Positions 48,915 through 58,711 of a stretch of DNA of 64,000 nt are shown in pieces. The position numbers were made by a program, and so were the translations under genes. This DNA comes from Polynucleobacter kasalickyi (GTDB lineage: Bacteria; Pseudomonadota; Gammaproteobacteria; Burkholderiales; Burkholderiaceae), in assembly GCF_900176405.1 (NCBI RefSeq), contig NZ_FWXJ01000003.1, positions 1 to 64,000 of the forward strand. The letters are read 5' to 3'. The notes below the pieces were generated by a model that was not told the DNA's origin, ran no database searches, and saw only the letters and a program-made list of their open reading frames with translations. How positions within the stretch are numbered: the first letter of the stretch is position 1; the number at the start of each line of letters is the position of its first letter.

Positions 48915-49008
48915 ACATTCTGATTTAATGAAGAATTTTACTACGCCACATTTCAAAAAGTTCAAGCGCAAAATAGCTTACAAAATCGATTGGTTCACAG
49001 GTTTCTAA

Positions 49009-49014
49009 TATAAT
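49009..49014 (+). promoter_or_regulatory. -10 element of ribF-ileS-lspA-coaBC
   Basis: A perfect TATAAT ends 12 nt before the ribF GTG, so transcription should begin within a few nucleotides of the start codon. No good -35 box is at the usual distance. Confidence 0.5.
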
Positions 49015-49025
49015 TAGTAGCAATT

Positions 49026-49970
49026 GTGAAAGTAATCCGTGGAACCCCCTCTTCCCTTATTCATCCCCCATGTGCTTTGACCATTGGTAATTTTGATGGT
49101 GTGCACCAGGGTCATCAAGCATTGCTCAGTCGCTTGAGTGACTACGCAGCACAAAATGACCTGAAAACCTGTGTGTTAACGTTTGACCCCCATCCTAAAG
49201 AATTCTTTACCCCAGACAATGCTCCAGCAAGAATTTATAGTCTACGAGATAAACTTTCAGCATTAAAGGACTGCGGGATCGATAGCGTGGTGGTTGAACA
49301 CTTTAACGCAAATTTTGCGAAAATCACTGCAGATGAATTTGTAGAGAAAATCCTCATCCAAGGTCTGAATGCAAAATACATTGTGATCGGTGACGATTTT
49401 CATTACGGCGCCAAAAGACAGGGTAATTTCGAAACCCTTAGTGCCGCGGGAAAAGTTCATGGTTTTGAAGTACATTCTGTCAGTTCAGTACTAGACCATG
49501 AAAATTCTAGAATATCAAGTACTGCCATTAGAACTGCTTTAAAGAATGGGGATTTAGCTAGTGCTAGAAAATTATTGGGCCGACCATACGCATTTACAGG
49601 ACACGTACAACACGGCAAAAAACTCGGTAGGACTATCGGCTTCCCAACGCTCAATTTAGCGATTTCCAAAGAGAAGCACAAAACACCCCCTGCTACTACG
49701 GGTATTTTTATTGCAAGAGTCCATGGCTTACATGAAAATCCTCTGCCAGCTGTTGCCAGCTTAGGTGTTCGACCAACCGTTGAAGATCAGGGCCGAGTTC
49801 TCTTAGAAACGCACATTTTTAATTTTAATGAATCTGTCTACGGGAAGTTAATCAAAGTAGAATTGATAGAGAAATTGCGAGATGAAGCAAAGTACCCCAA
49901 TTTAGAAGCATTGCAAGAAGCAATTCAAGCGGATGCTCTAGCTGCAATTAATTACTTTAAGAATATTTAA
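49026..49970 (+). CDS. ribF: Bifunctional riboflavin kinase/FAD synthetase
   Basis: Makes FMN and then FAD from riboflavin. The N-terminal adenylyltransferase domain shows ALTIGNFDGVHQGHQALL and IVIGDDFHYGAKR. The C-terminal flavokinase domain shows GRTIGFPTLNLAI and RPTVEDQGRVLLETHIF. The start is GTG, fixed by alignment of VKVIRG with homologues. No Shine-Dalgarno sequence is visible. The stop is followed directly by the ileS ATG. Confidence 0.95.
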   Translation: MKVIRGTPSSLIHPPCALTIGNFDGVHQGHQALLSRLSDYAAQNDLKTCVLTFDPHPKEFFTPDNAPARIYSLRDKLSALKDCGIDSVVVEHFNANFAKITADEFVEKILIQGLNAKYIVIGDDFHYGAKRQGNFETLSAAGKVHGFEVHSVSSVLDHENSRISSTAIRTALKNGDLASARKLLGRPYAFTGHVQHGKKLGRTIGFPTLNLAISKEKHKTPPATTGIFIARVHGLHENPLPAVASLGVRPTVEDQGRVLLETHIFNFNESVYGKLIKVELIEKLRDEAKYPNLEALQEAIQADALAAINYFKNI

Positions 49971-52829
49971 ATGTCTGAAAACCAATACCCAGTCAATTTA
50001 CTTGACACCGAATTTCCTATGCGTGGCGACCTGCCTAAGAGAGAACCCAAGTGGATTCAAGAATGGCAGGAAAAAAAGATTTACCAACTGATTCGTCAGG
50101 CCAGAGCAGGTAAAACCAAGTTTATTCTGCATGATGGCCCTCCTTATGCAAATGGCAATATTCACATTGGTCATGCAGTCAATAAGATTTTGAAAGACAT
50201 GATTGTTAAGAGTAGAACTCTGATGGATTTTGATGCCATTTATGTACCAGGTTGGGATTGCCATGGTATGCCCATCGAAATTCAAATTGAGAAAAAATTC
50301 GGCAAAAATCTTGCTACGGCAGAAGTTCAAGCGAAGGCTAGAGCTTACGCAACAGAACAAATTGCCTCTCAAAAAGAGGATTTTAAGCGCCTTGGCGTGC
50401 TTGGAGATTGGGATCATCCCTATCTCACAATGGATTATGTCAATGAAGCGAATGAATTACGTGCACTGGCTAAAATCATGGAAAAGGGTTATGTTTTTCG
50501 TGGCTTAAAACCTGTCAATTGGTGTTTTGACTGTGGCTCTGCTTTAGCCGAAGCGGAAGTAGAGTATCAAGATAAAACAGACCCTGCAATCGACGTAGGC
50601 TTTGAGTTTGTTCCAGAATTACGTTCGGAAATTGCCACTATTTTTGGTTTATCCAAATTACCAGAAAAAAAGGGTGCCATTGTTATTTGGACAACAACAC
50701 CATGGACGATTCCATCCAATCAGGCCCTCAATGTTCATCCTGAGATTGAATATGCTCTCGTTGATACCCCATCACAACTCTTAATCCTAGCCAAAGATCG
50801 AGTTACCGCGTGTTTAGAGACTTATGGTCTTACTGGGCAAGTTTTGGGACTTTGTAAAGGAAATGCTCTTACCACATTGCGTTTCAAGCACCCACTATTT
50901 AATAGTGATCAGGGTTACCAGCGAACTGCTCCTGTTTATTGCGCTGATTACGTCACAACTGAAAGTGGTACTGGCATCGTTCACTGTGCTCCAGCTTATG
51001 GTGATGAGGATTTTAAATCCTGCAAATCCAATGGTATGGTCGATAAAGATATCATCAACCCTGTCATGGGTAACGGAGTTTACGCGTCCACCCTCCCACT
51101 CTTTGGTGGTCAATTCATTTGGAAAGCAAATCCCCTCATCGTTGAGGCTTTAAAAGAATCTGGCTCACTCCTACACGTATATCAGTTTGGGCACTCTTAC
51201 ATGCACTGTTGGCGCCATAAGACGCCGATCATCTATCGTGCAACCTCTCAATGGTTTGCCAGCATGGATAAACAGCCGCTAGATCACGGTAAGTCACTTC
51301 GGGAAGCGGCTCTTGCTGGTATTGAAGCTACGAATTTTTATCCGGCTTGGGGTAAGCAACGTCTGCACAGTATGATTGCAAATCGTCCTGATTGGACCTT
51401 GTCGCGTCAACGTCAGTGGGGTGTACCAATGGCATTTTTTGTGCATAAGGAAACTGGAGAATTACATCCTGATACGGCACTGCACATGGAGAAAATTGCT
51501 CAACTGATTGAGAAAAAAGGTATCGAAGCTTGGCAAATGGTTCAGCCTGAAGAGTTTTTGGGTCAAGACGCTCAACTCTATGAAAAAAACAAAGATACCC
51601 TCGATGTTTGGTTTGATTCTGGGACTACGCACTGGCATGTTTTAAGAGGCTCTCATGCACAAACTTTTGCTGATCCAGAGCAATCAAATCCTGAAAGTCG
51701 TTTCGCAGATCTCTATTTAGAAGGATCAGATCAACATCGCGGTTGGTTTCATTCTTCGTTATTAACCGGCACGATGTTAGACGGTAAGCCTCCCTACAAA
51801 GCGCTTTTGACGCATGGTTTTACAGTTGATGGACAAGGCCGAAAAATGAGTAAGTCATTAGGCAATGTCATTGTTCCTCAAGATGTGGCCAACAAGATGG
51901 GCGCGGAAATTATTCGCTTATGGACAGCCTCAACAGATTACTCTGGTGAGATGACCATCTCCGATGAAATTCTTAAACGTGTGGTTGAAAGTTACCGACG
52001 TATTCGTAATACCTTACGTTTTCTCTTGGCAAATTTAAGTGACTTTGAACAAAGTCGTGATGCTATTCAGATGGAAAACTTACTTGAAATCGATCAGTAT
52101 ATGTTGAGTCTGAATGCACAAGTGCAAGAGGAGATTGTGGCAAGTTTTCTAAGCTATGACTTCCATCATGTCATCACCAGATTACTGTCTTATTGCTCCG
52201 AAGATTTGGGTGGTTTTTACTTAGATATTTTGAAAGACCGTCTGTACACCTCCGCGCCTGATTCTATCGCCAGAAGATCTGCGCAAACAGTTCTCAACCA
52301 AATCACAGGCTCTTTATTACGCTGGATGGCCCCGATTCTGTCCTTTACCGCTGAGGAGGCATGGCAAGTCTTTCATCCAAGCAAAGACAGAGACTCTACT
52401 ATTTTTACAGAGGTCTATCAAACATTGACGACCCCTAATAACTCAGCAGAGTTGCTTGCTAAATGGCAACTGATTCGTGAAATTCGACAAGAGGTAACGA
52501 AGTCAATTGAATTAGAAAGAACGGCAGGTAAAGTAGGTTCTTCCTTACAGGCGGAAATTGATATTTCTGCTCCGGTTCATCTTGCAAAAACCTTGAACTC
52601 TCTTCAGGATGATTTAAAGTTCGTAATGATTACCTCAGCAGCGAATGTTCAAGAGCATGATGAGATTGGCACACCACTATCTGTCGCAGTAAGGGCTTCC
52701 CAACATCAAAAATGCGAACGTTGCTGGCACTACCGAATTGACGTTGGTCAAAATAAAGAGCATCCTACCCTTTGCGGTCGATGTGATACTAATTTATTTG
52801 GACAAGGCGAGAAACGCTTGTTTGCTTAA
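49971..52829 (+). CDS. ileS: Isoleucyl-tRNA synthetase
   Basis: A class Ia synthetase, 952 aa, which charges tRNA-Ile including the lysidine-modified CAU species encoded at 153-474. HIGH motif: [16 protein letters not shown]. Editing domain: [19 protein letters not shown] motif: [10 protein letters not shown]. The C-terminal zinc site is CERCWHY...LCGRC. It starts immediately after ribF and is followed by lspA after 50 nt, the conserved ribF-ileS-lspA order. Confidence 0.97.
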   Translation: MSENQYPVNLLDTEFPMRGDLPKREPKWIQEWQEKKIYQLIRQARAGKTKFILHDGPPYANGNIHIGHAVNKILKDMIVKSRTLMDFDAIYVPGWDCHGMPIEIQIEKKFGKNLATAEVQAKARAYATEQIASQKEDFKRLGVLGDWDHPYLTMDYVNEANELRALAKIMEKGYVFRGLKPVNWCFDCGSALAEAEVEYQDKTDPAIDVGFEFVPELRSEIATIFGLSKLPEKKGAIVIWTTTPWTIPSNQALNVHPEIEYALVDTPSQLLILAKDRVTACLETYGLTGQVLGLCKGNALTTLRFKHPLFNSDQGYQRTAPVYCADYVTTESGTGIVHCAPAYGDEDFKSCKSNGMVDKDIINPVMGNGVYASTLPLFGGQFIWKANPLIVEALKESGSLLHVYQFGHSYMHCWRHKTPIIYRATSQWFASMDKQPLDHGKSLREAALAGIEATNFYPAWGKQRLHSMIANRPDWTLSRQRQWGVPMAFFVHKETGELHPDTALHMEKIAQLIEKKGIEAWQMVQPEEFLGQDAQLYEKNKDTLDVWFDSGTTHWHVLRGSHAQTFADPEQSNPESRFADLYLEGSDQHRGWFHSSLLTGTMLDGKPPYKALLTHGFTVDGQGRKMSKSLGNVIVPQDVANKMGAEIIRLWTASTDYSGEMTISDEILKRVVESYRRIRNTLRFLLANLSDFEQSRDAIQMENLLEIDQYMLSLNAQVQEEIVASFLSYDFHHVITRLLSYCSEDLGGFYLDILKDRLYTSAPDSIARRSAQTVLNQITGSLLRWMAPILSFTAEEAWQVFHPSKDRDSTIFTEVYQTLTTPNNSAELLAKWQLIREIRQEVTKSIELERTAGKVGSSLQAEIDISAPVHLAKTLNSLQDDLKFVMITSAANVQEHDEIGTPLSVAVRASQHQKCERCWHYRIDVGQNKEHPTLCGRCDTNLFGQGEKRLFA

Positions 52830-52879
52830 TTTCAATAAAAGTAATCAAGCGATTCCATTGATGGAATTTTAGGATAAAA

Positions 52880-53383
52880 ATGGCAAAAAAAGGTTTTCAG
52901 TCGAGTCAGAATAAGCCCTTTCAACGATGGCTGGGACTTTCCATCGTGGTCATCATCCTAGATCAACTTAGTAAGTTAATAGTACTCAAAACACTCCCTT
53001 TACATGGGAGTGTACGATTCAATGATTTTTTTAATTGGGTATTGGTCTTCAATCCTGGTGCAGCTTTCTCTTTCTTAGCTGATGGCGCTGCATGGCAGAA
53101 ATGGTTTTTTATTGGCATCGGTCTCATTGCTACTGCGGTGATGATTTGGTTATTATTTCGTCATGGGAAGCAAACCATGTTTTGCTTTTCCATTTCAATG
53201 ATACTTGGTGGAGCTGTTGGTAATCTCATTGATCGTTTTACCCATGGCGCCGTAGTCGACTTTATCGATATTTACTATCGTCATTACCATTGGCCAGCAT
53301 TTAACTTGGCAGATAGTGCAATCACTTTAGGAACCTTCTTATTAATTCTTGATGAGTTAAGAAGAGTCATCAAACAAAGGTAA
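52880..53383 (+). CDS. lspA: Lipoprotein signal peptidase II
   Basis: A 167-aa inner-membrane aspartyl protease that removes signal peptides from prolipoproteins such as the LivK protein here. Four membrane helices. The catalytic aspartates are in GNLIDRFTHGAVVDFID and FNLADSAITLG. It is followed by coaBC after 2 nt. Confidence 0.96.
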   Translation: MAKKGFQSSQNKPFQRWLGLSIVVIILDQLSKLIVLKTLPLHGSVRFNDFFNWVLVFNPGAAFSFLADGAAWQKWFFIGIGLIATAVMIWLLFRHGKQTMFCFSISMILGGAVGNLIDRFTHGAVVDFIDIYYRHYHWPAFNLADSAITLGTFLLILDELRRVIKQR

Positions 53384-53385
53384 AC

Positions 53386-54636
53386 ATGCTCGATACCACT
53401 AATCAATTCTCTCTTTATCAGAAAAAGATTTTATTAGGTATCACAGGCGGTATTGCCGCCTATAAAACACCAGAACTTGTTCGAGCTTTGATCAAAGAAG
53501 GTGCAACGGTTCAAGTTGTGATGACCCAATCAGCAACTCAATTTGTGACGCCAACGACTCTGCAAGCAGTGAGTGGCCTGCCAGTTTATATCAGTCAATG
53601 GGATAACAGGATCTCAAACGGTATGCCACATATCGAATTATCCAGAGATGCTGATTTGATATTAATCGCTCCCGCTAGTGCTGACTTTATGGCAAAGCAC
53701 TCCTTAGGATTGGCAGATGACCTATTATCGACTCTCTGTTTAGCGAGAGGGCATGAGGTGGATGGCGCGATTAAAGACTGCCCTTTAGTCATGGTCCCAG
53801 CAATGAATCGACAAATGTGGGAGCACGCAGCTACACAAAGAAGTGTTGAACGCTTAGTAAAGGACGGGGTCACTCTTTTAGGTCCCGCTAGTGGCGCACA
53901 AGCTTGTGGTGAAGTCGGTATGGGTCGCATGCTCGAACCTTTTGAAATTTTAGATGGAGTGATTGCCTTTTTTCAACCGAAGCTTCTAAAAGGCCTCAGG
54001 GTTCTTATCACGGCCGGTCCGACCTATGAACCAATTGATCCTGTTCGTGGCGTGACGAATTTAAGTTCAGGCAAAATGGGCTTTGCTATTGCCAAAGCAG
54101 CTTTAGAATCAGGCGCAGAAGTACATTTAGTAAGTGGTCCCGTTTCACTTCCAACGCCACTGGAATTTACTGGCAAAGTCAATCGTACCAACGTCCAAAC
54201 TGCTAAAGAGATGATGCACGTTGTGGCAAATTCACCATGTGATGTTTTCTTTAGTGTGGCAGCAGTAGCTGATTGGACGATTAAAAATAGACAAGCCCAG
54301 AAAATTAAAAAGACGTCAGAGCAAAGTTCTCCTATTCTTGAGTTTGAGTTAAACCCCGATATTTTGGCTACCATCGCCCAGTCGTCAATAAATCAAAGAC
54401 CTTTTTGTGTGGGATTTGCGGCTGAATCAGAAAATATTGAAGCGTATGCTCAACAAAAAAGAATTAAAAAAAATATCCCTATGCTCATTGCTAATCATGG
54501 GCCAAGCACTTTTGGACAAGACAGTAATCAGGTCAGCATTATCGATGAGCTGGGAATCTTTCCTGTAGAAGAAACGAATAAACTAGCTATCGCCAGAGTG
54601 ATTGTCGCAGAGCTGGCAAAACGTCTTCGACCCTAA
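53386..54636 (+). CDS. coaBC: Bifunctional phosphopantothenoylcysteine decarboxylase/synthetase
   Basis: Coenzyme A synthesis. The N-terminal CoaC flavoprotein domain has [27 protein letters not shown] and the [10 protein letters not shown] substrate clamp with the catalytic cysteine. The C-terminal CoaB domain has [31 protein letters not shown] and the nucleotide-binding KIKK region. At 416 aa the length is typical. Last gene before an intrinsic terminator. Confidence 0.96.
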   Translation: MLDTTNQFSLYQKKILLGITGGIAAYKTPELVRALIKEGATVQVVMTQSATQFVTPTTLQAVSGLPVYISQWDNRISNGMPHIELSRDADLILIAPASADFMAKHSLGLADDLLSTLCLARGHEVDGAIKDCPLVMVPAMNRQMWEHAATQRSVERLVKDGVTLLGPASGAQACGEVGMGRMLEPFEILDGVIAFFQPKLLKGLRVLITAGPTYEPIDPVRGVTNLSSGKMGFAIAKAALESGAEVHLVSGPVSLPTPLEFTGKVNRTNVQTAKEMMHVVANSPCDVFFSVAAVADWTIKNRQAQKIKKTSEQSSPILEFELNPDILATIAQSSINQRPFCVGFAAESENIEAYAQQKRIKKNIPMLIANHGPSTFGQDSNQVSIIDELGIFPVEETNKLAIARVIVAELAKRLRP

Positions 54637-54661
54637 ACTTCCTTCAATTAGGAAGTTTTTT
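54636..54661 (+). terminator. Intrinsic terminator after coaBC
   Basis: An 8-bp stem AACTTCCT/AGGAAGTT (54636-54643 with 54650-54657) with a 6-nt loop and a short T-run. It overlaps the last base of the coaBC stop and separates dut from the upstream operon. Confidence 0.75.
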
Positions 54662-54701
54662 ATATCCCCATCATTTCATATGAATCAATTAGGATAAAAA
54701 G

Positions 54702-55151
54702 ATGCAAAAATTACAAGTAAAAATTCTGGATGAACGCATGCGTGACATGTTGCCGGCCTATGCTACCCAGGGAAGTGCTGGACTCGACTTACGTGCTTGT
54801 CTGGACGAGGCTGTAGTCATTGAGCCTGGACAGACGATTCTTGTACCAACAGGATTATCAATTTATGTGGCTGACCCAGGATATTGCGCATTAATCTTGC
54901 CACGTTCAGGTCTTGGTCATAAACATGGAATTGTTTTAGGTAACTTAGTAGGTTTAATTGACTCGGACTATCAGGGCCAATTAATGGTCAGTACCTGGAA
55001 TCGAGGTCAACAGGCCTTTAAGTTAGAACCCATGGAAAGACTGGCACAGCTTGTGATTGTTCCAGTAGTTCAGGTTGCATGGGATGTTGTAGAGGAATTT
55101 GAAACGAGTGACCGGGGTGATGGAGGGTTTGGCAGTACCGGTAAAAAATAA
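54702..55151 (+). CDS. dut: dUTP diphosphatase
   Basis: Trimeric dUTPase, which removes dUTP and supplies dUMP for thymidylate. All five motifs are visible: [41 protein letters not shown] and the C-terminal [11 protein letters not shown]. At 149 aa the length is normal. It follows the terminator after coaBC and probably has its own promoter. Confidence 0.97.
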   Translation: MQKLQVKILDERMRDMLPAYATQGSAGLDLRACLDEAVVIEPGQTILVPTGLSIYVADPGYCALILPRSGLGHKHGIVLGNLVGLIDSDYQGQLMVSTWNRGQQAFKLEPMERLAQLVIVPVVQVAWDVVEEFETSDRGDGGFGSTGKK

Positions 55152-55204
55152 TTCAAAGTAAGCTAAAAAAGCTATTCATCAATAATTAGAGACAGGTGCG
55201 AGAT

Positions 55205-56503
55205 ATGAGAAAAGTTTCATCAACTGCTTGGATATTGCTTTGTATGGTATTGGGGATTGCCGTGGGTTATTTCATTAATACCCACGTTGAAGATCCAGAT
55301 CGAATTAAAGTACTAGCTGCAAATTTTTCTATTCTTTCTGAGGTTTTTTTAACTCTCATCAAAATGATTATTGCGCCACTCGTATTTTCTACCCTGGTGG
55401 TGGGAATTGCCCATATGGGGGATGCGGCAGCTATTGGTAGAGTATTTTTTAAAGCTCTTGCATGGTTTTTATCTGCATCACTAATGTCTCTCGTATTAGG
55501 TTTAATTTTTTCTAATTTGATGCAACCAGGTGCGAATTTAAACTTCCCTCTTCCTGACTCGCATTTAAGTGCTAATTTGGCTACCTCTGAATTTACCTTT
55601 CATGACTTTGTTAAACATCTAATCCCATCATCTTTTGTTGATGCGATGGCTAAGAACGAAATTCTGCAGATCGTAGTGTTCTCAATTTTCTTTGGTGTTG
55701 CGATGGCTTCATTGGGCGACAAAATGAAAACACTCATCAAGAGTATTGATGAGTTGTCCCATGTCATGCTGAAAATCACAACCTATGTCATGAAATTTGC
55801 GCCCATCGCTGTCTTTGCAGCAATGGTTTCAACCGTTGCTGTGAATGGCTTAGGTATTTTGGCTGACTTTGCAGTTTTTATGATTGATTTTTATGTGGCA
55901 CTGATTTGTCTTTGGCTTGTTTTGATTTTGGCAGGCTTTATTTTCTTAGGTCCGAGAATCAAGGATTTACTTCTGAATATCAAGGAAGCTTTTTTGATTT
56001 CTTTTGCTACCGCTAGTTCAGAAGCTGCGTATCCCAAAATTTTAGACGCCCTAGATCGTTTCGGGGTTAATCGTAAAATATCCAGCTTTGTAATGCCTTT
56101 GGGATATTCATTCAATTTAGATGGTTCAATGATGTACTGTACCTTTGCGACATTATTTATCGCTCAAGCGTATGGCATGCACATCCCGATTGCTACGCAA
56201 ATAACGATGTTACTAGTACTCATGCTGACCTCTAAAGGAATGGCTGGAGTACCCAGAGCATCATTAGTTGTGATTGCAGCAACACTCAATCAATTTGGTA
56301 TTCCTGAGGCTGGTTTATTGATGATTCTAGGGGTTGATACCTTCTTAGATATGGGACGTTCTGCAACCAATGCTGTCGGTAACTCCATCGCCTCAGCTGT
56401 GGTAGCTAAATGGGAAGGTGGACTCCTATCGAAGGAAGACGCCGCGATAAATGCCCAATTAATTGATCAAGAAGCTAATGGGAAGATTCAGTCCTTGAGC
56501 TAA
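55205..56503 (+). CDS. Dicarboxylate/amino acid:cation symporter (DAACS family)
   Basis: A 432-aa inner-membrane carrier of the glutamate/C4-dicarboxylate family. Signatures: the ATASSEAAYPKI serine-rich hairpin, MPLGYSFNLDGSMMYCTFATLF and LGVDTFLDMGRSATNAVGN. It imports C4-dicarboxylates or acidic amino acids with protons or sodium. DctA or GltP cannot be decided from sequence alone. ATG at 55205 is preferred; an in-frame GTG lies three codons upstream. Confidence 0.92.
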   Translation: MRKVSSTAWILLCMVLGIAVGYFINTHVEDPDRIKVLAANFSILSEVFLTLIKMIIAPLVFSTLVVGIAHMGDAAAIGRVFFKALAWFLSASLMSLVLGLIFSNLMQPGANLNFPLPDSHLSANLATSEFTFHDFVKHLIPSSFVDAMAKNEILQIVVFSIFFGVAMASLGDKMKTLIKSIDELSHVMLKITTYVMKFAPIAVFAAMVSTVAVNGLGILADFAVFMIDFYVALICLWLVLILAGFIFLGPRIKDLLLNIKEAFLISFATASSEAAYPKILDALDRFGVNRKISSFVMPLGYSFNLDGSMMYCTFATLFIAQAYGMHIPIATQITMLLVLMLTSKGMAGVPRASLVVIAATLNQFGIPEAGLLMILGVDTFLDMGRSATNAVGNSIASAVVAKWEGGLLSKEDAAINAQLIDQEANGKIQSLS

Positions 56504-56557
56504 GAGGTCTTTTCGCCGAAAATAGCCGCTAATTTTGATAAAACAACCAACTTCATC

Positions 56558-58459
56558 TTGAGACTGCCTATTCAATCAGAAAATAAAAATGCCTTAGGTT
56601 ATAGACCTGATATTGATGGACTGCGTGCAATTGCTGTTCTTTTAGTGATTACGTTTCATGCCTATCCTGAAAAAATAAGAGGTGGGTTTATTGGAGTCGA
56701 TATCTTTTTTGTGATATCTGGATACCTTATTTCTTCATTGCTGTATCAACATTTGCAGTCGGAAACTTTTAGTATTTTAGAGTTTTATGAAAGAAGAATA
56801 AGGCGAATTTTTCCTGCATTACTCACCGTGATTATTACTTGCTTTATTGTTGGTTGGTGTATTTTGCTCCCAGATGAATTGAAGCAACTTGGGAAAAATA
56901 TAGCTGGGGGAGCAGGATTCATATCAAACTTACTCTATTGGAATGAAAGCGGTTACTTTGACAGTTTAGCCATCAATAAACCTCTGTTACATCTTTGGAG
57001 TTTGGGTGTTGAGGAGCAATTTTATCTGTTTTGGCCGATATTTCTGTACTTTGTCGCAAAGAAGAAAGAAAGCTTCTTGCGATTCACAATCTTTATAACA
57101 GTAATTTCGTTTATTGCGAACATCATCTATTCAAAAATTGACCCAATTGCAGCATTTTATTCTCCACTAACCCGTTTTTGGGAGCTTCAATGTGGGGCAA
57201 TACTTGCGTGGTCAAAACTACAGGGCAAGCAATTCGAGAAGAATAATTGGTTATCACTGATTGGCGTAACCATGATTGGCATCTCCGCATACCAAATTGA
57301 TGAGACGATGACATTTCCTGGTTGGTTGGCTATTTTTCCAGTATTTGGTTCTTTATTAGTAATAGCATCCAATCAAGATCGTTTCATCAATAAATACATT
57401 CTCTCAAACCGAATCATGGTGTGGGTAGGTTTAATCAGCTATCCACTGTATTTATGGCATTGGCCATTAATTTCATTTGCCTCAATCCTAGAAGGTAGGT
57501 TTCCAGATGTTCATGTGCGATCTAAGGCTTTATTCATTGCCTTAATTTTGTCATGGCTCACCTATAAATTGATTGAAAAGCCCCTTCGCTTTGGAAAGTA
57601 CCCGAAAAATAAGGTTCTCGCCTTATGTATAACAATGGTACTTATGGGATCGATTGGCGCCTATACTTTCATGAAAAATGGACTTGTCTTTTTCAAACAA
57701 GAGCCATCACTGCAGACTTTCAAAGGTGAAATAGGTCACCCCCCATTTGATAATTATCTTTCTAGCAATTTCTACAAATGCACACCTGAATACTTATATC
57801 AAGAGGCACTTAGCATAAAAGTGAGGTGCTATCAATCTAAACCTAATGGCCCCATTCACCTTGCATTGATTGGAGATAGCCATGCAGAGCATCTTTTTAT
57901 AGGGCTAGCTGAGGCTTTACCAAATAAAAATATTGTTTTTTATGTAAAGCCTGAATCTCCATTTGTAGACAATGATCAATTTAAAAAAATCTATGACTAT
58001 GTGTTGAATAATCATTCAATCAAACAAATCATCTTGGCTTTAAATTGGAATGGCAAAATTGGCAGAGAAAAAACGCCAGAGATATTTGAGCAAAAGTTAC
58101 TAGCAACAACCAATATGATTTCTAAAAGTGGTAAAACACTCTTTATAACAAACGATGTGCCAGTCTTTTCGTTCGACCCTAAAAAATGTGTCAGCATCAG
58201 ATGGCCAAAAACAGAGCAAGTCTGTAACGAGAAGCTTGCATTTAACTATTACACAGATATTCTAAAAAGGGTTGCCGCTGCTACAAACAACATGCACATC
58301 ATTAATACTTTAGAGGATTTTTGCTCTGATGACGAGTGTTCAATGGTTAAAGATAAAACGATCTTATATAGAGACTTCAATCATTTAAATATTGATGGCT
58401 CACATTACCTAGCAAAAAGTATTTTGCAAAAAAATCCACTTCTCAAAAAAGAAGAATAG
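56558..58459 (+). CDS. OafA/YrhL-type acyltransferase with C-terminal SGNH domain
   Basis: A 633-aa protein. Residues 10-370 form the ten-helix acyltransferase-3 domain (YRPDIDGLRAIAVLLVITFH, FIGVDIFFVISGYLI, WSLGVEEQFYLFWP). The C-terminal 250 residues or so are a periplasmic SGNH-like domain with LALIGDSHAEHLF and the HLNIDGSHYLA D/H pair. Such enzymes O-acetylate lipopolysaccharide O-antigen or other surface glycans. The start appears to be TTG at 56558, without a clear ribosome binding site. It sits between core genes with no polysaccharide cluster nearby and may be an acquired or variable gene. Confidence 0.9.
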   Translation: MRLPIQSENKNALGYRPDIDGLRAIAVLLVITFHAYPEKIRGGFIGVDIFFVISGYLISSLLYQHLQSETFSILEFYERRIRRIFPALLTVIITCFIVGWCILLPDELKQLGKNIAGGAGFISNLLYWNESGYFDSLAINKPLLHLWSLGVEEQFYLFWPIFLYFVAKKKESFLRFTIFITVISFIANIIYSKIDPIAAFYSPLTRFWELQCGAILAWSKLQGKQFEKNNWLSLIGVTMIGISAYQIDETMTFPGWLAIFPVFGSLLVIASNQDRFINKYILSNRIMVWVGLISYPLYLWHWPLISFASILEGRFPDVHVRSKALFIALILSWLTYKLIEKPLRFGKYPKNKVLALCITMVLMGSIGAYTFMKNGLVFFKQEPSLQTFKGEIGHPPFDNYLSSNFYKCTPEYLYQEALSIKVRCYQSKPNGPIHLALIGDSHAEHLFIGLAEALPNKNIVFYVKPESPFVDNDQFKKIYDYVLNNHSIKQIILALNWNGKIGREKTPEIFEQKLLATTNMISKSGKTLFITNDVPVFSFDPKKCVSIRWPKTEQVCNEKLAFNYYTDILKRVAAATNNMHIINTLEDFCSDDECSMVKDKTILYRDFNHLNIDGSHYLAKSILQKNPLLKKEE

Positions 58460-58623
58460 TTATTTTCTTTTCAAATCATATTGCATGGTTTACAAAGCCT
58501 GTTGAAAACTTCTTTGGTGCTGATCAATTTTAATACCTCTCAGGTTGACACTCTACACAAGATGCAAGTGCTAGAACAAAAGTTAACTAACCATAAAATA
58601 CTTTAGAAGTACTCAACAAAATC

Positions 58624-58651
58624 AAAAAACCACCAGATTGAAGGTGGTTTT
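58624..58651 (-). terminator. Terminator of clpSA, possibly bidirectional
   Basis: A 9-bp stem AAAACCACC/GGTGGTTTT (58626-58634 with 58643-58651) with an 8-nt loop. Leftward it is followed by additional U residues, ending the clpSA transcript. Rightward the U-run is shorter but it could also stop the acyltransferase transcript. Confidence 0.75.
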
Positions 58652-58660
58652 GGTGTTTCT

Positions 58661-58703
58661 TGATGGCTCGGGGCGGAATCGAACCACCAACAAAAGGATT
58701 TTC
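58661..58703 (-). pseudogene. tRNA-Phe 3'-end fragment
   Basis: Read leftward this is the 3' part of a tRNA-Phe: anticodon loop TTGAAAA (GAA anticodon), TCCTT, a T arm GGTGG-TTCGATT-CCGCC, then CCGAGCC, discriminator A and TCA where CCA is expected. The 5' half is missing: the bases before it belong to the end of clpA and do not pair with TCCTT. It cannot be a functional tRNA. A tRNA 3' half of this extent is what site-specific integrases often leave as an attachment-site copy. Confidence 0.8.
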
Positions 58704-58711
58704 AACTCAAA

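Noticed and set aside
50230..51153. Alternative-frame ORFs of about 90-110 aa within ileS
   Set aside because: Shadows of the IleRS coding frame; translations show no family resemblance.
58460..58660. Possible small gene between the acyltransferase and clpA
   Set aside because: No frame with a plausible start and ribosome binding site; only the terminator and the tRNA fragment are supported.
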